From DATEDA01 sp963827595 (GTDB lineage Bacteria; Pseudomonadota; Gammaproteobacteria; Burkholderiales; SG8-39), in the NCBI GenBank assembly GCA_963827595.1, contig CAWHBT010000010.1, positions 1-64,000 of the forward strand: a DNA stretch of 64,000 nucleotides, in the 5' to 3' direction. The notes under the pieces were generated by a model. It was given only the letters and a program-made list of their open reading frames with translations, made no database searches and was not told where the DNA came from. The position numbers were made by a program, and so were the translations under genes. Every line of letters starts with the position of its first letter. Within the stretch, counting starts at the first letter, position 1. Shown one piece after another: positions 43,459 through 52,819 of the stretch.

Positions 43459-44515
43459 CTACCGCAGCGTCGCGTTGAACTTCGCGAGCGTCGCCGACCC
43501 CGGGCACAGCTCCCGCTCGCCGAGCTTGTTGAGCGGCGCATCCACCGTGTTCAGGTTGGCGTGCAGGTCCTCGGGCTCGCGCTCGACGTACAGCAGCCCC
43601 GTCACGACCTGGCCCTTCGCCTCGTGCTCGGCGAGATGGTTCATCGCCGCGATGCGGTCATGAGGATCGTAGTCGGCGTGGAGCTTGCGCAAGCACCAGC
43701 GTCGAGCCGTCGTGCATCATCACCGCCTGCACCGAACCCGGCTCGTACTCGGTCGTGATCGGCGCCCGCGGCGGCATGAAGTCGAGGAAGTTGACCGCCT
43801 CGTTGTGCTCGCGCACGTAGTCGTAGCTCTTCGTCGACCCGGGGTGGTTGTTGAACGCGACGCACGGCGAGATCACGTCGATGAACGCCGCCCCCCGATG
43901 CTCGATCGCCGCCTTGATCAGCGGCACGAGCTGGTCCTTGTCTCCCGAGAACCCGCGAGCGACGAAGGTCGCGCCGAGCTGCAGCGCGAGCATCACCATG
44001 TCGATCGACGCGTCGGTGTTCGCGACGCCCTTCTTGCTTTTCGAGCCGCGATCCGCAGTCGCAGAGAACTGCCCCTTGGTCAGCCCGTACACGCCGTTGT
44101 TCTCGACGATGTACAGCATGTTCACGCCGCGGCGCATGCAGTGCGCGAACTGCCCCAGCCCGATCGACGCCGAGTCCCCGTCGCCCGACACTCCCAGATA
44201 GATCAAGTCCCGGTTCGCCAGGTTCGCCCCGGTCACCACCGACGGCATCCGGCCGTGCACGCTGTTGAACCCGTGGGAGCTCCCGAGGAAGTAGGTCGGC
44301 GTCTTCGACGAGCAGCCGATCCCGGACAGCTTCGCCACCCGGTGCGGCTCGATCTCGAGCTCGAAGCACGCCTGGATGATCGCGGCCGAGATCGAGTCGT
44401 GCCCGCACCCCGCGCACAGCGTCGAGATCGCGCCCTCGTAATCGCGGCGGGTGAACCCGAGCTTGTTCTTCGGGAGCGTCGGGTGGTGGAGCTTCGGTTT
44501 GGCGAGATAAGTCAT
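43459..44515 (-). CDS. korB: 2-oxoacid:ferredoxin oxidoreductase beta subunit, frameshifted
   Basis: Thiamine-diphosphate and Fe-S subunit of about 351 residues. Motifs: LCAGCGHDSISAAII, the TPP signature GVSGDGDSASIGLGQFAHCMRRGVNM ending in VENNGVYGLTKGQ, and conserved cysteines. Near 43692 the frame breaks: the first frame ends STLVLAQAP, the second begins RKLHADYDPHDRIAAM and runs to AKFNATLR. The span is one over a multiple of three (one insertion). ATG overlaps the alpha stop (ATGA). Works with the alpha subunit to oxidise a 2-oxoacid (2-oxoglutarate by closest resemblance) to acyl-CoA with reduced ferredoxin. Confidence 0.9.
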
Positions 44516-46350
44516 TGGGCTGCCTTCCGCAGCGGCTGCACGTTCAGCCGGCGCACCCGCTCCGCAACCGCATCGGTGATGAAGCGCGCGGTGATCGGCG
44601 TGCCGTCGTAGTGCAGGATCGGGATCAGGCTCGCCGGGTTCACCCCGGCGTCGTTGACGAGCAGCGTCTTCAGCTGCGCGTCGCGGTTCTGCTCCACCAC
44701 GAACACCTTCGTGTGCGAGTGGACGAAGTCCGCGACCTCGTCCTGGAACGGGAACCCCCGCACCCGCAGCGCGTTCACGTAGATGCCCTGCGCGGCGAGC
44801 GTCTCGAGCGCCTCCTGCATCGCCGGGCCGGTGGAGCCGTAGAAGATCGCGCCGAACCGCGCCGGATACTCCGCCGGCGTCAGCACCGGCTTCGGCAGCA
44901 GCCCCTTCGCGGTCTCGAACTTCTTCAGGAGCCGCTCCATGTTGTCGATGTAGTCCGGCCCGGCCTCGCTGTATTTCGCATACCGGTCCTTCGTCGTCCC
45001 GCGGGTGAAGTACGCGCCGCGGCTCGGGTGAGTTCCGGGCAGGGTCCGGTACGGAACGCCGTCGCCGTCCACGTCGAGATAGCGACCGAACTCCTTGCCG
45101 GCGTCGAGCTCCTCCCGCGTCATCACCTTCCCGCGGTCGTACCGCCGCGAATCGTCCCAGGTGAGCGGCGCCGCCAGCCGCTCGTTCATGCCGATGTCGA
45201 GGTCGAGCATGACGAAAATCGGCGTCTGCAGCCGGTCGGCGAGGTCGAACGACAGCGCCGCGAACTCGAACGCCTCCTTCGGATCCTCGGGGAACAGCAG
45301 CGGATGCTTCGTGTCGCCGTGCGAGGCGTACGCGCAGCTCAAAACGTCGGACTGCTGCGTGCGCGTCGGCATCCCGGTCGACGGCCCGCCGCGCTGCACG
45401 TCGAACAGCACTGCCGGGATCTCGGCGAAGTACGCGAGCCCGATGAACTCCTGCATCAGCGAGATGCCGGGGCCCGAGGTGCACGTGAACGCCCGCGAGC
45501 CGTTCCACCCCGCGCCGATCACGATCCCGATCGACGCGAGCTCGTCCTCGGCCTGGATGATCGCGTAGCGCGCCTTGCTCGAATCCGGGTCGTGGCGGAA
45601 CCGCTTGCAGTGCCGCTGGAACGCCTCCGCCATCGACGACGACGGCGTGATCGGGTACCACGCTGCCACCGTCGCGCCGCCGTAGACGCACCCGAGCGCC
45701 GCGGCGTTGTTGCCGTCGATGAAGATCTTGTCGCCGACCGCGTTCGCGCGCTTCACCCGCAGCCCGATCGGGCACGCGAGCTTGGCGAGCGCGTAGTTGC
45801 GGCCGAGCTGCAGCGCGTGCACGTTCGGCTTGAGGAGCGCTTCCTTCCCCTTGTACTGCTCGCCGATCAGCTCCGCGATCACGCCCGGATCGATGTCGAG
45901 CAGCGCCGACAGCGCGCCGACGTAGATGATGTTCTTGAAGAGCTGCCGCTGCCGCGGGTCGGTGTAGGTGTCGTTGCAGATCGCGGTGAGCGGCATCCCG
46001 ATCACGTTGATGTCGTCCCGGAACCTGGACTTCGGCAGCGGCTTGGTCGAGTCGTAGAAGAGGTACCCGCCCGGCTCGATCTCCGCGACGTCCTCCTTCC
46101 AGGTCTGCGGGTTCATCGCGACCATCAGGTCGACCCCGCCGCGGCGGCCGAGATGGCCGCTCTCGGAAACCCGCACCTCGTACCAGGTCGGCAGCCCCTG
46201 GATGTTCGACGGGAAGATGTTGCGCGGGCTCACCGGCACGCCCATGCGCAGGATCGCCTTCGCGAACAGGGTGTTCGCCGACGCCGAACCCGAGCCGTTG
46301 ACGTTGGCGAACTTGACGACGAAGTCGTTGACTCCCTCGATCGGCTTCAT
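44512..46350 (-). CDS. korA: 2-oxoacid:ferredoxin oxidoreductase alpha (gamma-alpha fused) subunit
   Basis: A 612-residue subunit with an N-terminal gamma domain (about 1-190: NVNGSGSASANTLFAKAI, SESGHLGRRGGVDLMVAMN) fused to the pyrimidine-binding alpha domain. The alpha domain has AAWYPITPSSSMAEAF (the YPITP motif), CTSGPGISLMQEFIGLA, VQRGGPSTGMPTRTQQSDVL and VVEQNRDAQLKTLL. Resembles the KorA/OorA type used to supply reduced ferredoxin. One base from the upstream FAD/Fe-S gene. It acts in the cytoplasm with the beta subunit. Confidence 0.93.
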   Translation of the reverse strand: MKPIEGVNDFVVKFANVNGSGSASANTLFAKAILRMGVPVSPRNIFPSNIQGLPTWYEVRVSESGHLGRRGGVDLMVAMNPQTWKEDVAEIEPGGYLFYDSTKPLPKSRFRDDINVIGMPLTAICNDTYTDPRQRQLFKNIIYVGALSALLDIDPGVIAELIGEQYKGKEALLKPNVHALQLGRNYALAKLACPIGLRVKRANAVGDKIFIDGNNAAALGCVYGGATVAAWYPITPSSSMAEAFQRHCKRFRHDPDSSKARYAIIQAEDELASIGIVIGAGWNGSRAFTCTSGPGISLMQEFIGLAYFAEIPAVLFDVQRGGPSTGMPTRTQQSDVLSCAYASHGDTKHPLLFPEDPKEAFEFAALSFDLADRLQTPIFVMLDLDIGMNERLAAPLTWDDSRRYDRGKVMTREELDAGKEFGRYLDVDGDGVPYRTLPGTHPSRGAYFTRGTTKDRYAKYSEAGPDYIDNMERLLKKFETAKGLLPKPVLTPAEYPARFGAIFYGSTGPAMQEALETLAAQGIYVNALRVRGFPFQDEVADFVHSHTKVFVVEQNRDAQLKTLLVNDAGVNPASLIPILHYDGTPITARFITDAVAERVRRLNVQPLRKAAQ

Positions 46351-46351
46351 T

Positions 46352-48175
46352 TCAGGCCACCTTCAGCGCCGGCTTCCGCGGGTCGCGGCACGCCGGTCCG
46401 GCGTTGGTCATGTCGAGCAGGAACTTCTGCATGTCCCACGCCCCGGTCGGGCAGCGCTCGGCGCACAGCCCGCAGTGCAGGCAGACGTCCTCGTCCTTGA
46501 CCATCACGCGGCCGGTCTTGAGCCCGTCGGACACGTAGAGGTCCTGGGTCAGGTTCCTGGCCGGCGCCATCAGCCGCGTGCGCAGCTCCTCCTCTACGCC
46601 GTCCTTGGTGAACGTGATGCAGTCCATCGGGCAGATGTCCACGCACGCGTCGCACTCGATGCAGAGCTTGGTGGTGAATACGGTTTGGACATCGCAATTG
46701 AGGCAGCGTTGCGCCTCCTTGAACGCGGTCTTCAGGTCGAAGCCGAGCTCGACCTCGACCTTGATGTTCTTGAGCGTCTGGTTGACGTCGCGCCACGGCA
46801 CCTTGAAGCGCGGGTCGAGCGTGATGTCGTTGTCGTAGCTCCACTCGTGGATCCCCATCTTCTGCGACATGAGGTTCACCATCGGCGGCGGGCGCTTGGC
46901 CACGTCCTCGCCGTTCAGGAGCCGGTCGATCGAGATCGCGGCGTCGTGGCCGTGCGCGACCGCCCAGATGATGTTCTTCGGCCCGAGCGCCGAGTCGCCG
47001 CCGAAGAAGACGTGCGGGAGCGTGGACTGCAGCGTCACCGGGTGGAGCTTGGGCATGCCGTTCTTGTCGAACTCGAGCCCGGCGTCGCGCTCGATCCACG
47101 GGAACGCGTTCTCCTGGCCGACCGCCACCAGGACGTCGTCGCACTCGAAGTGCTGGTCCGGCTCGTTGGTCGGCAGCAGCTGCCGCCCGCCCTTGGCGTC
47201 GTACACCGCCTGCACCTTCTCGAACGTGACGCCGGTGAGCTTGCCCTTGTCGTGCGTGAACGCCTTCGGCACGAGGAAGTTGAGGATCGGGATGCCCTCA
47301 TGCATCGCGTCCTCCTTCTCCCACGGGCTCGCCTTCATCTCCTCGAAGCCGGAGCGGACGATCACCTTCACGTCGTCGCCCCCGAGGCGCTTCGACGACC
47401 GGCAGCAGTCCATCGCGGTGTTGCCGCCGCCGAGCACGATCACGCGCTTGCCGATCTTCGTGGTGTGGCCGAACGACACGCTCGCGAGCCAGTCGATGCC
47501 GATGTGAATGTTCGCCGCCGCTTCCTTGCGGCCCGGGATGTCGAGGTCGCGCCCGCGCGGGGCACCGCAGCCGACGAACACCGCGTCGTACTTCTCGGCG
47601 AGCAGCTGCTTGAGCGAGGACACGTAGGCGCCGCCGCGGAACTCGACGCCGAGGTCGAGGATGTAACCGACCTCCTCGTCGATGATCTCCTCGGGGAGCC
47701 GGAACTTCGGGATCTGGCTGCGGATCATGCCGCCGGCGCGCGCGTCGCCGTCGTACACGACGACTTCGTAGCCGAGCGGCGCGAGATCGCGCGCGACGGT
47801 GAGGGACGCCGGGCCGGCGCCGATGCACGCGACGCGCTTGCCGTTCTTCTGGGTCGCCGGCTTCGGCAGCCGGCCGCGGATGTCTTCCTTGTAGTCGGCC
47901 GCGACGCGCTTCAGCCGGCAGATCGCGACCGGTTCCTTGGACTGACCATCTTCGACCCGGCCGCGGCGGCACGCGGGCTCGCAGGGCCGGTCACAGGTGC
48001 GTCCGAGGATCCCGGGAAAGACGTTCGACTTCCAGTTGACCAGGTAGGCATCGCCGTAGCGGCCCGCGGCGATCAACCGGATGTATTCGGGGACGGGGGT
48101 ATGGGCCGGGCAGGCCCACTGACAATCGACGACTTTGTGGAAGTAATCGGGGTTACCGATGTCCGTTGGCTTCAC
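46352..48175 (-). CDS. GltD-like FAD/Fe-S oxidoreductase with ferredoxin domain
   Basis: A 607-residue electron-transfer protein. N-terminal four-cysteine region as in GltD (CQWACPAHTPVPEYIRLI, GRTCDRPCEPACRRG), FAD motif CIGAGPASLTVARDL (about 116-130), NAD(P)H motif VIVLGGGNTAMDCCR (about 243-257), GGDSALGPKNIIWAVAHG, then a C-terminal two-cluster ferredoxin: CIECDACVDICPMDC and CLHCGLCAERCPTGAW. First gene of the operon. In denitrifying aromatic degraders a comparable protein couples KorAB ferredoxin to NADP(H). Here it likely links the oxoacid oxidoreductase to pyridine nucleotides. Confidence 0.9.
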   Translation of the reverse strand: MKPTDIGNPDYFHKVVDCQWACPAHTPVPEYIRLIAAGRYGDAYLVNWKSNVFPGILGRTCDRPCEPACRRGRVEDGQSKEPVAICRLKRVAADYKEDIRGRLPKPATQKNGKRVACIGAGPASLTVARDLAPLGYEVVVYDGDARAGGMIRSQIPKFRLPEEIIDEEVGYILDLGVEFRGGAYVSSLKQLLAEKYDAVFVGCGAPRGRDLDIPGRKEAAANIHIGIDWLASVSFGHTTKIGKRVIVLGGGNTAMDCCRSSKRLGGDDVKVIVRSGFEEMKASPWEKEDAMHEGIPILNFLVPKAFTHDKGKLTGVTFEKVQAVYDAKGGRQLLPTNEPDQHFECDDVLVAVGQENAFPWIERDAGLEFDKNGMPKLHPVTLQSTLPHVFFGGDSALGPKNIIWAVAHGHDAAISIDRLLNGEDVAKRPPPMVNLMSQKMGIHEWSYDNDITLDPRFKVPWRDVNQTLKNIKVEVELGFDLKTAFKEAQRCLNCDVQTVFTTKLCIECDACVDICPMDCITFTKDGVEEELRTRLMAPARNLTQDLYVSDGLKTGRVMVKDEDVCLHCGLCAERCPTGAWDMQKFLLDMTNAGPACRDPRKPALKVA

Positions 48176-48333
48176 TCCGCGCTCCTACCCGGGGGCGCTC
48201 GCTTCTTCACGCCGGATCTGGCTAGCTCCAGGTCGCGGCAGGCGGGTCGCCCGTTCAGGGAGCGTTAAGTCTACTCCTCGGCCGGCGCGCAGGAAAAGAT
48301 TCGCATTTTCAACTGCCTGGCCGGGCCCGCGCG

Positions 48334-49242
48334 TCAAATCTCCCGGTCGAGGCGCATGTCGTCGTACGACGCCGGGTCGTCCTTGGGCTCGAGGTGGGTG
48401 AACACGGTCGCGCTGGGGACCGCCCCGCGGATCCGCGCCTCGATCTCCTCGGCCAGGTCGTGCGCGCGCTGCACCGTCCAGTCGCCCGGAACGAGCACGT
48501 GCATCGACACGAACGAGCGGCGCGCCGCCCGGCGGGTGCGCACGGCGTGGAATCCGATGCCGCGCGCGCGGAACGCCATGAGCACGGCCTCGATCGCCTG
48601 CCGCTCCGGCGTCGGGCAGGGCGGGGTCGAGCAGCCCGTAGAGCCGAGCGCCGGACGAGCCTGTAGCCCTCCCAGAGGATGTACGCTGCGACCGCGAGCG
48701 CGATCGCCGGATCGAGCCACAGCCAGCCCGGTGGCGGCGACCGCCGCGACGCCGACGACGATCCCGGCCGAGGTCCAGACGTCGGCCATCAGGTGCTGCG
48801 CATCGGCCTCCAGCGCGATCGAGCGGTGCTGCCGCCCGGCTCGCGCCAGCACCCGGGCGACGCCGAAGTTGATCGCGGAGGCCACGACCGACACCGCGAG
48901 GCCCGCGCCGACCTGCTCGAGCGGCCGGGGCGCGAGCAGCCGCTCGACCGCGGTCCACCCGATCAGCACCGCGGCGAGCACGATCAGCCCGCCCTCGAAG
49001 GTGCTCGAGAAGTACTCGGCTTTCGAGTACCCGTAGGCGTGCTCCTCGTCCGGCGGACGCGCGGCGATCGTCAGCATGACGAGCGCCATGGCGGCCGCGC
49101 CGAGGTTGACGAACGACTCAAGGGCATCGGACAGGAGCCCGACCGAGCCGGTCAGCCACCAGGCAACGGCCTTCAGCACGATCGTCGCCGCGGCGGCGGC
49201 GATCGAGAGCCAGGCGAAGCGGACGAGCGAGCTGCGGGTCAT
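48334..49242 (-). CDS. cation diffusion facilitator transporter, locally scrambled
   Basis: CDF family metal/proton antiporter of 302 residues. Helix 2 motif GLLSDALESFVNLGAAAMALVML carries the metal-site aspartate, followed by HAYGYSKAEYFSSTFEG and helix-5 EADAQHLMADVWTSAG (HxxxD). The C-terminal cytoplasmic domain (VSMHVLVPGDWTVQRAHDLAEEIE) is present. Between about 48625 and 48735 the protein drifts while the expected WLWLDPAIALAVAAYILWEGY and then LLDPALPD appear in other frames, so several indels cancel. Exports Zn2+, Fe2+ or similar ions. Confidence 0.87.
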   Translation of the reverse strand: MTRSSLVRFAWLSIAAAAATIVLKAVAWWLTGSVGLLSDALESFVNLGAAAMALVMLTIAARPPDEEHAYGYSKAEYFSSTFEGGLIVLAAVLIGWTAVERLLAPRPLEQVGAGLAVSVVASAINFGVARVLARAGRQHRSIALEADAQHLMADVWTSAGIVVGVAAVAATGLAVARSGDRARGRSVHPLGGLQARPALGSTGCSTPPCPTPERQAIEAVLMAFRARGIGFHAVRTRRAARRSFVSMHVLVPGDWTVQRAHDLAEEIEARIRGAVPSATVFTHLEPKDDPASYDDMRLDREI

Positions 49243-49273
49243 GAAGGCGCGCGGGCCGAGCGCGCGCGCCGCC

Positions 49274-50662
49274 CTATCGCTTGCGCTCCGCGTTCCCCAC
49301 GGCCGGGATGATACGGGCGACGAACGCCTCCTGGTCCCAGGCCCCCTCGTCGATCGCGTGGCCGAGGCGCACGACGACCAGCGCGCGCGACGGCACGACG
49401 CTGACGTACTGGCCGCCGTGGCCCGCGGCGTGGAACGCGTCCGGAGGCAGCCCGGCCGCCGGCGCGCCCGGCGGACGCTCGAGCTTCAGCCACCAGTGCG
49501 CGCCGTAGTTGCCGGCGGTCGCTGCCGCCGCCGGCGTCGCGGAGTAGCGGACCCAGCCCTCGGGGAGCAGGCGCGTTCCCTTCCACAGGCCGTCGTTCGC
49601 GAACAGCAGCCCGAACCGCGCCCAGTCGCGCGCGCTCGCGAACATGAGCGACGAACCGACGAACGTTCCCGCGGCGTCGGTCTCGAGCACGGCGCTCGAC
49701 ATGCCGAGGGGCAGGAACAGCGCGCGGCGCGGATAGGCGGCGTACGCCGGGCCGAGCGTCTCGCGCATGGCCGCGGCGAGCACGTTCGTGGTCCCGCTCG
49801 CGTACTGCCAGTGCGCGCCGGGCGGGTGGGCGAGGCGCTTCGCGGCGGCGTAACCGCCGGCATCGCCGCCCGCCCACAGCATCAGGTTCACGTCGGAGAG
49901 CGGCGAGCGGTAGGACTCCTCGAACTCGAGCCCGCTCGACATGGCGAGCAGCTGGTCGAGCGTGATCGCGGCGCGCGCGTCGCCGGGCGCGCGCCACGCG
50001 GCGAGCGGCACGGGAGCGTCGAGCCGCCAGAGCCCGAGCCCGACGAGCGTCCCGGCGAGCGCGCCGACGACGCTCTTCGACATCGACCAGCCGGGTAGCG
50101 CCGTGCCCGGCCCGAAGCCCTGGGCGTACCGCTCGGCAACGATGCGCCCCTGGTGGACGACGACGACCGCCCGCGTCCGCTTCGGCGGCCCGGCGCCGGG
50201 CTCGGCGAACGCGTGGTCGAGCGCCTGCTCGAGTGCGGCGCGCGGCTCGAACGCGACCCGCTCGCCCTCCGGCCACACGCCATCGCCGCGCGCGATCGGC
50301 AGGAGCTTCGGCGCCGCCGTCCGCAGCGTCGCGACGCTCGCTCCGATCGCCAGCGTGCAACCGAAACCGTCCCGGTACACGGCCTGGCGCTCCGCGAAAC
50401 CGAGGAGCCGCGCGGTCACGACGCCCGCGGCGCGATCGACGTCGACCTCGACGAGGTCCAGGGGGCGCGAGCGGTACGCGCCGAGGTCCTCGGCCTGTAC
50501 CGACTCGGGCGACCGGCCGGACAGGAACGTCGCCGAGCAGACGGTCTTGGCGGCAAAGGCGGTGCCGATCTGCGCGACGCGGTAGCTGGCGTGCAGCGCG
50601 ATGGCCGCCGCGGCGCCGAGCCCCAGCAGGGCCAGGGCCAGAATGAACCGGCGCGCGTCCAT
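49274..50662 (-). CDS. serine hydrolase of the beta-lactamase class C family
   Basis: A 462-residue protein with an N-terminal membrane anchor (ILALALLGLGAAAAIALHA) and a penicillin-binding-protein-like hydrolase domain. SxxK is GWSMSKSVV (about 193-201), the YxN motif appears as QYASGTTN and the third motif region as HAAGHGGQYVS. These enzymes are esterases, peptidases or amidases acting in the periplasm; resistance to beta-lactams cannot be inferred. Six bases upstream of its start lies the YkvA gene stop, so the two are cotranscribed. Confidence 0.88.
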   Translation of the reverse strand: MDARRFILALALLGLGAAAAIALHASYRVAQIGTAFAAKTVCSATFLSGRSPESVQAEDLGAYRSRPLDLVEVDVDRAAGVVTARLLGFAERQAVYRDGFGCTLAIGASVATLRTAAPKLLPIARGDGVWPEGERVAFEPRAALEQALDHAFAEPGAGPPKRTRAVVVVHQGRIVAERYAQGFGPGTALPGWSMSKSVVGALAGTLVGLGLWRLDAPVPLAAWRAPGDARAAITLDQLLAMSSGLEFEESYRSPLSDVNLMLWAGGDAGGYAAAKRLAHPPGAHWQYASGTTNVLAAAMRETLGPAYAAYPRRALFLPLGMSSAVLETDAAGTFVGSSLMFASARDWARFGLLFANDGLWKGTRLLPEGWVRYSATPAAAATAGNYGAHWWLKLERPPGAPAAGLPPDAFHAAGHGGQYVSVVPSRALVVVRLGHAIDEGAWDQEAFVARIIPAVGNAERKR

Positions 50663-50667
50663 CCCGG

Positions 50668-51048
50668 CTACCGCGCCGCACGCCAGACGAGGAGCGCCGT
50701 GAGCGCCGCGGCGGCGATCCAGATCGTCACGATGACCGCGGCCGCGACCCGGCTTCGCGGGCGCGGGTCCGCGAGCGCCAGCCGGGCGCGCTCGCGCGCC
50801 GCCGCCATCACGTCGGCGGGAATCATTCGCAGCGCCGCCGCGACGCCGAGCGGGATCAGAATGATGTCGTCGAGATAGCCGAGCACCGGGATGAAGTCGG
50901 GGATGAGATCGACGGGGGAGAGCGCGTAGGCGACGACCGCGGCGACGAAGAGCTTCGCATACCAGGGCGTCCGGTCGTCGCGCGCTGCGAACCAGAGCGC
51001 GAGCGTCTCGGCCTGCAGCCGGCGCGCCCAGTCGCGGAGTCTTTGCAC
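50668..51048 (-). CDS. DUF1232 (YkvA) membrane protein
   Basis: A 126-residue protein with the DUF1232 signature YALSPVDLIPDFIPVLGYLDDIIL (about 41-64) and a C-terminal membrane helix (VAAAVIVTIWIAAAALTALLV). Family function unknown. It is transcribed directly ahead of the serine hydrolase. Confidence 0.9.
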   Translation of the reverse strand: MQRLRDWARRLQAETLALWFAARDDRTPWYAKLFVAAVVAYALSPVDLIPDFIPVLGYLDDIILIPLGVAAALRMIPADVMAAARERARLALADPRPRSRVAAAVIVTIWIAAAALTALLVWRAAR

Positions 51049-51093
51049 CGCGCGATCTTACTGGTGCCGCCCCGGGTGCCGTCCCGGGGGGGG

Positions 51094-51882
51094 CTAGGCG
51101 ATGCTACCCGGCTGGGTCTCCATCCAGCGCGTCACGCCAGGCGCGGCGGCGTGCCGGCGATGGCCACTCACGAGCGCGAGCCCGAGCGCGGCGAGGTGCT
51201 CGATCTCGCGCATCCCGGTCCACGGGGCGTCGACGTCGACGCGCAGGCCCTGCCAGTCGATCCAGATGGACACGACGTCCTCCGGCGGCGGGCTGACGCG
51301 CCCCCAGTCCATGACCAGCGCCTCGAACGCATCGTCGACGAGCGCCCGGGCAAGGCGGCGGTTCCGCGCGAGCACGACGAAGCGTTCGCGAAACCGCGCG
51401 CTGCCGATCTCGGCGGGCTTGGTGCGCTCGACGAACTCGGCCCGCGCCTGCGCGAGCGCGATGTCGCGCGGACTGAGGATGAGGCTCGAAAGCTTCTCGA
51501 TCACCGGCTCGACGAGCGCCTTGCCGCGCTCGTACCGGGGGCGTCCGATCACCCTGAGCTCGGTCGCCGAGCCCTGCACGCTGCGGGTGGCCCAGCTGAG
51601 CGTCGGGTGGGCCTCGGGGTGGTCGGGATCGCAGCGATAGCGGATCTTCCACTTCACCCCGGCGTCCGCGCCGCGGATCGTGAACACCGTATCGCCCACC
51701 GCCGTGTCGTCGTACGCCCAGCCGAGCTGCCGGGTACGGCGCACGCGCTTCCGCGCCGCGACCTCGGGGTTGCCGGCCAGCGTCGCGCCGTGTCGTCGGG
51801 CGAGCCAGAAGGCCACCGGCGCGAACGCGGCGAACACGCCGAGCGCCGCGGCGGCGAGAAGGGCGGGGGAGCCGGGATCCAT
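51094..51882 (-). CDS. membrane-anchored protein of unknown function
   Basis: I do not recognise a family. From the ATG at 51882 the 262-residue product has one N-terminal helix (LLAAAALGVFAAFAPVAFWLA) and a soluble domain with TRQLGWAYDDTAVGDTVFTIRG, KWKIRYRCDPDHPEAHPTLSW and AFEALVMDWGRVSPPPEDVVSIWIDWQGLRVDVD. These repeated aromatic strands suggest a beta-sandwich. The downstream neighbour on the same strand is YkvA. An upstream in-frame start (51921) would add 13 arginine-rich residues and seems less likely. The 180 bases before it hold nothing I can name. Confidence 0.6.
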   Translation of the reverse strand: MDPGSPALLAAAALGVFAAFAPVAFWLARRHGATLAGNPEVAARKRVRRTRQLGWAYDDTAVGDTVFTIRGADAGVKWKIRYRCDPDHPEAHPTLSWATRSVQGSATELRVIGRPRYERGKALVEPVIEKLSSLILSPRDIALAQARAEFVERTKPAEIGSARFRERFVVLARNRRLARALVDDAFEALVMDWGRVSPPPEDVVSIWIDWQGLRVDVDAPWTGMREIEHLAALGLALVSGHRRHAAAPGVTRWMETQPGSIA

Positions 51883-52062
51883 GCGTGGTCTGGGGGCGGC
51901 GCGGCGTCGCGAAGCCGACAACGCCGACCTCCGGGGATGCTAATGGCATGGCGCGGGGGCGGCGCGGTACTGGTTCCGCTTTCGGGCCCGGGCCCGGACG
52001 GCCGGCGCGAAACCGGCGACCAACGGCGGCGCGCTCGGGCGCTGTCGTTCGCGCCCGACGCC

Positions 52063-52815
52063 CTACCAGAACTGCAGGCAGTCGCCCTTGGCAACCACCG
52101 GGCCGGTCGGCAGCCCGGTCTTCGAGCCGCCGGCGGGCTCGATGCTGATCGCGAGCGCGGGGAAGTCCTTGAGGGTCTGATCGGCCACCGCGGCGAGCTT
52201 GATCGTCCCCTTGTCGATGTTCGGCAGCATGCCGAGCGACCTGGGGGGCTCGCCGGCCTTGGCCGGGAGGCCCCAGAGCTCGAACCCGTGATCGGGCGGC
52301 GCCCCGCTGAGCGCGACGTTTTTCACCCAGAGCTCGTCGGAGTCGCGCGGCGCATAAGCGACGAAGACGAGTTTCTGCCCGTTCTGGGTGGCGTGGAGGA
52401 TGGCCACGTACGAGGCCTGCATGCCCCGCGGCGGCACCTCGACGACCTTCGGGACTTCGATGACCTGCGGCTGCTGCAGCGCGAGCGCGCCGAGGAGCGC
52501 GGCGGCGCAGCCGGTCGCGATGAGGCCCCAGCCGCGCCAGAACGCGAGGCTCTCCCAGAAGCCCGACGCGCGCGGCGCGGCGCTGGAAGCGATCCGCGCC
52601 TGAATGGCCTGCCACACCCGCCGCGGCGGCGCGCGCTCGGGGACGCCCGCGGCCAGCGGCGCGAGCCGGGCTTCCCATTCGGCGACCGCGCGCCGGAGGC
52701 GCGCGTCGTCGCGCAGCCAGGTCTGGAAGCGCGAACGGGCACGGCCACGGAGCGTGCCCAGCACGTACTCCCCGGCCAGCCGGTCCTGCAGCTCCGGTTT
52801 GTCGCGGTAGTTCAT
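52063..52815 (-). CDS. anti-sigma factor (RskA-like)
   Basis: A 250-residue anti-sigma protein. The N-terminal cytoplasmic part (LQDRLAGEYVLGTLRGRARSRFQTWL) resembles zinc-less RskA anti-sigma domains, with one membrane helix (GLIATGCAAALLGALAL, about 96-112). The extracytoplasmic RskA domain includes YVAILHATQNGQKLVFVAYAP and HGFELWGLPAKAGEPPRSLGML. It starts four bases after the sigma-factor stop. It should hold that sigma factor inactive at the membrane until a signal triggers proteolysis. Confidence 0.9.
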   Translation of the reverse strand: MNYRDKPELQDRLAGEYVLGTLRGRARSRFQTWLRDDARLRRAVAEWEARLAPLAAGVPERAPPRRVWQAIQARIASSAAPRASGFWESLAFWRGWGLIATGCAAALLGALALQQPQVIEVPKVVEVPPRGMQASYVAILHATQNGQKLVFVAYAPRDSDELWVKNVALSGAPPDHGFELWGLPAKAGEPPRSLGMLPNIDKGTIKLAAVADQTLKDFPALAISIEPAGGSKTGLPTGPVVAKGDCLQFW

Positions 52816-52819
52816 TCCC

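Noticed and set aside
43459..43692. Independent 77-residue gene at the 3' end of the oxidoreductase operon
   Set aside because: It continues the korB C-terminus after a one-base frameshift.
49274..50662. Beta-lactam resistance gene
   Set aside because: The SxxK/YxN hydrolase family is broad and mostly non-lactamase; nothing here supports resistance.
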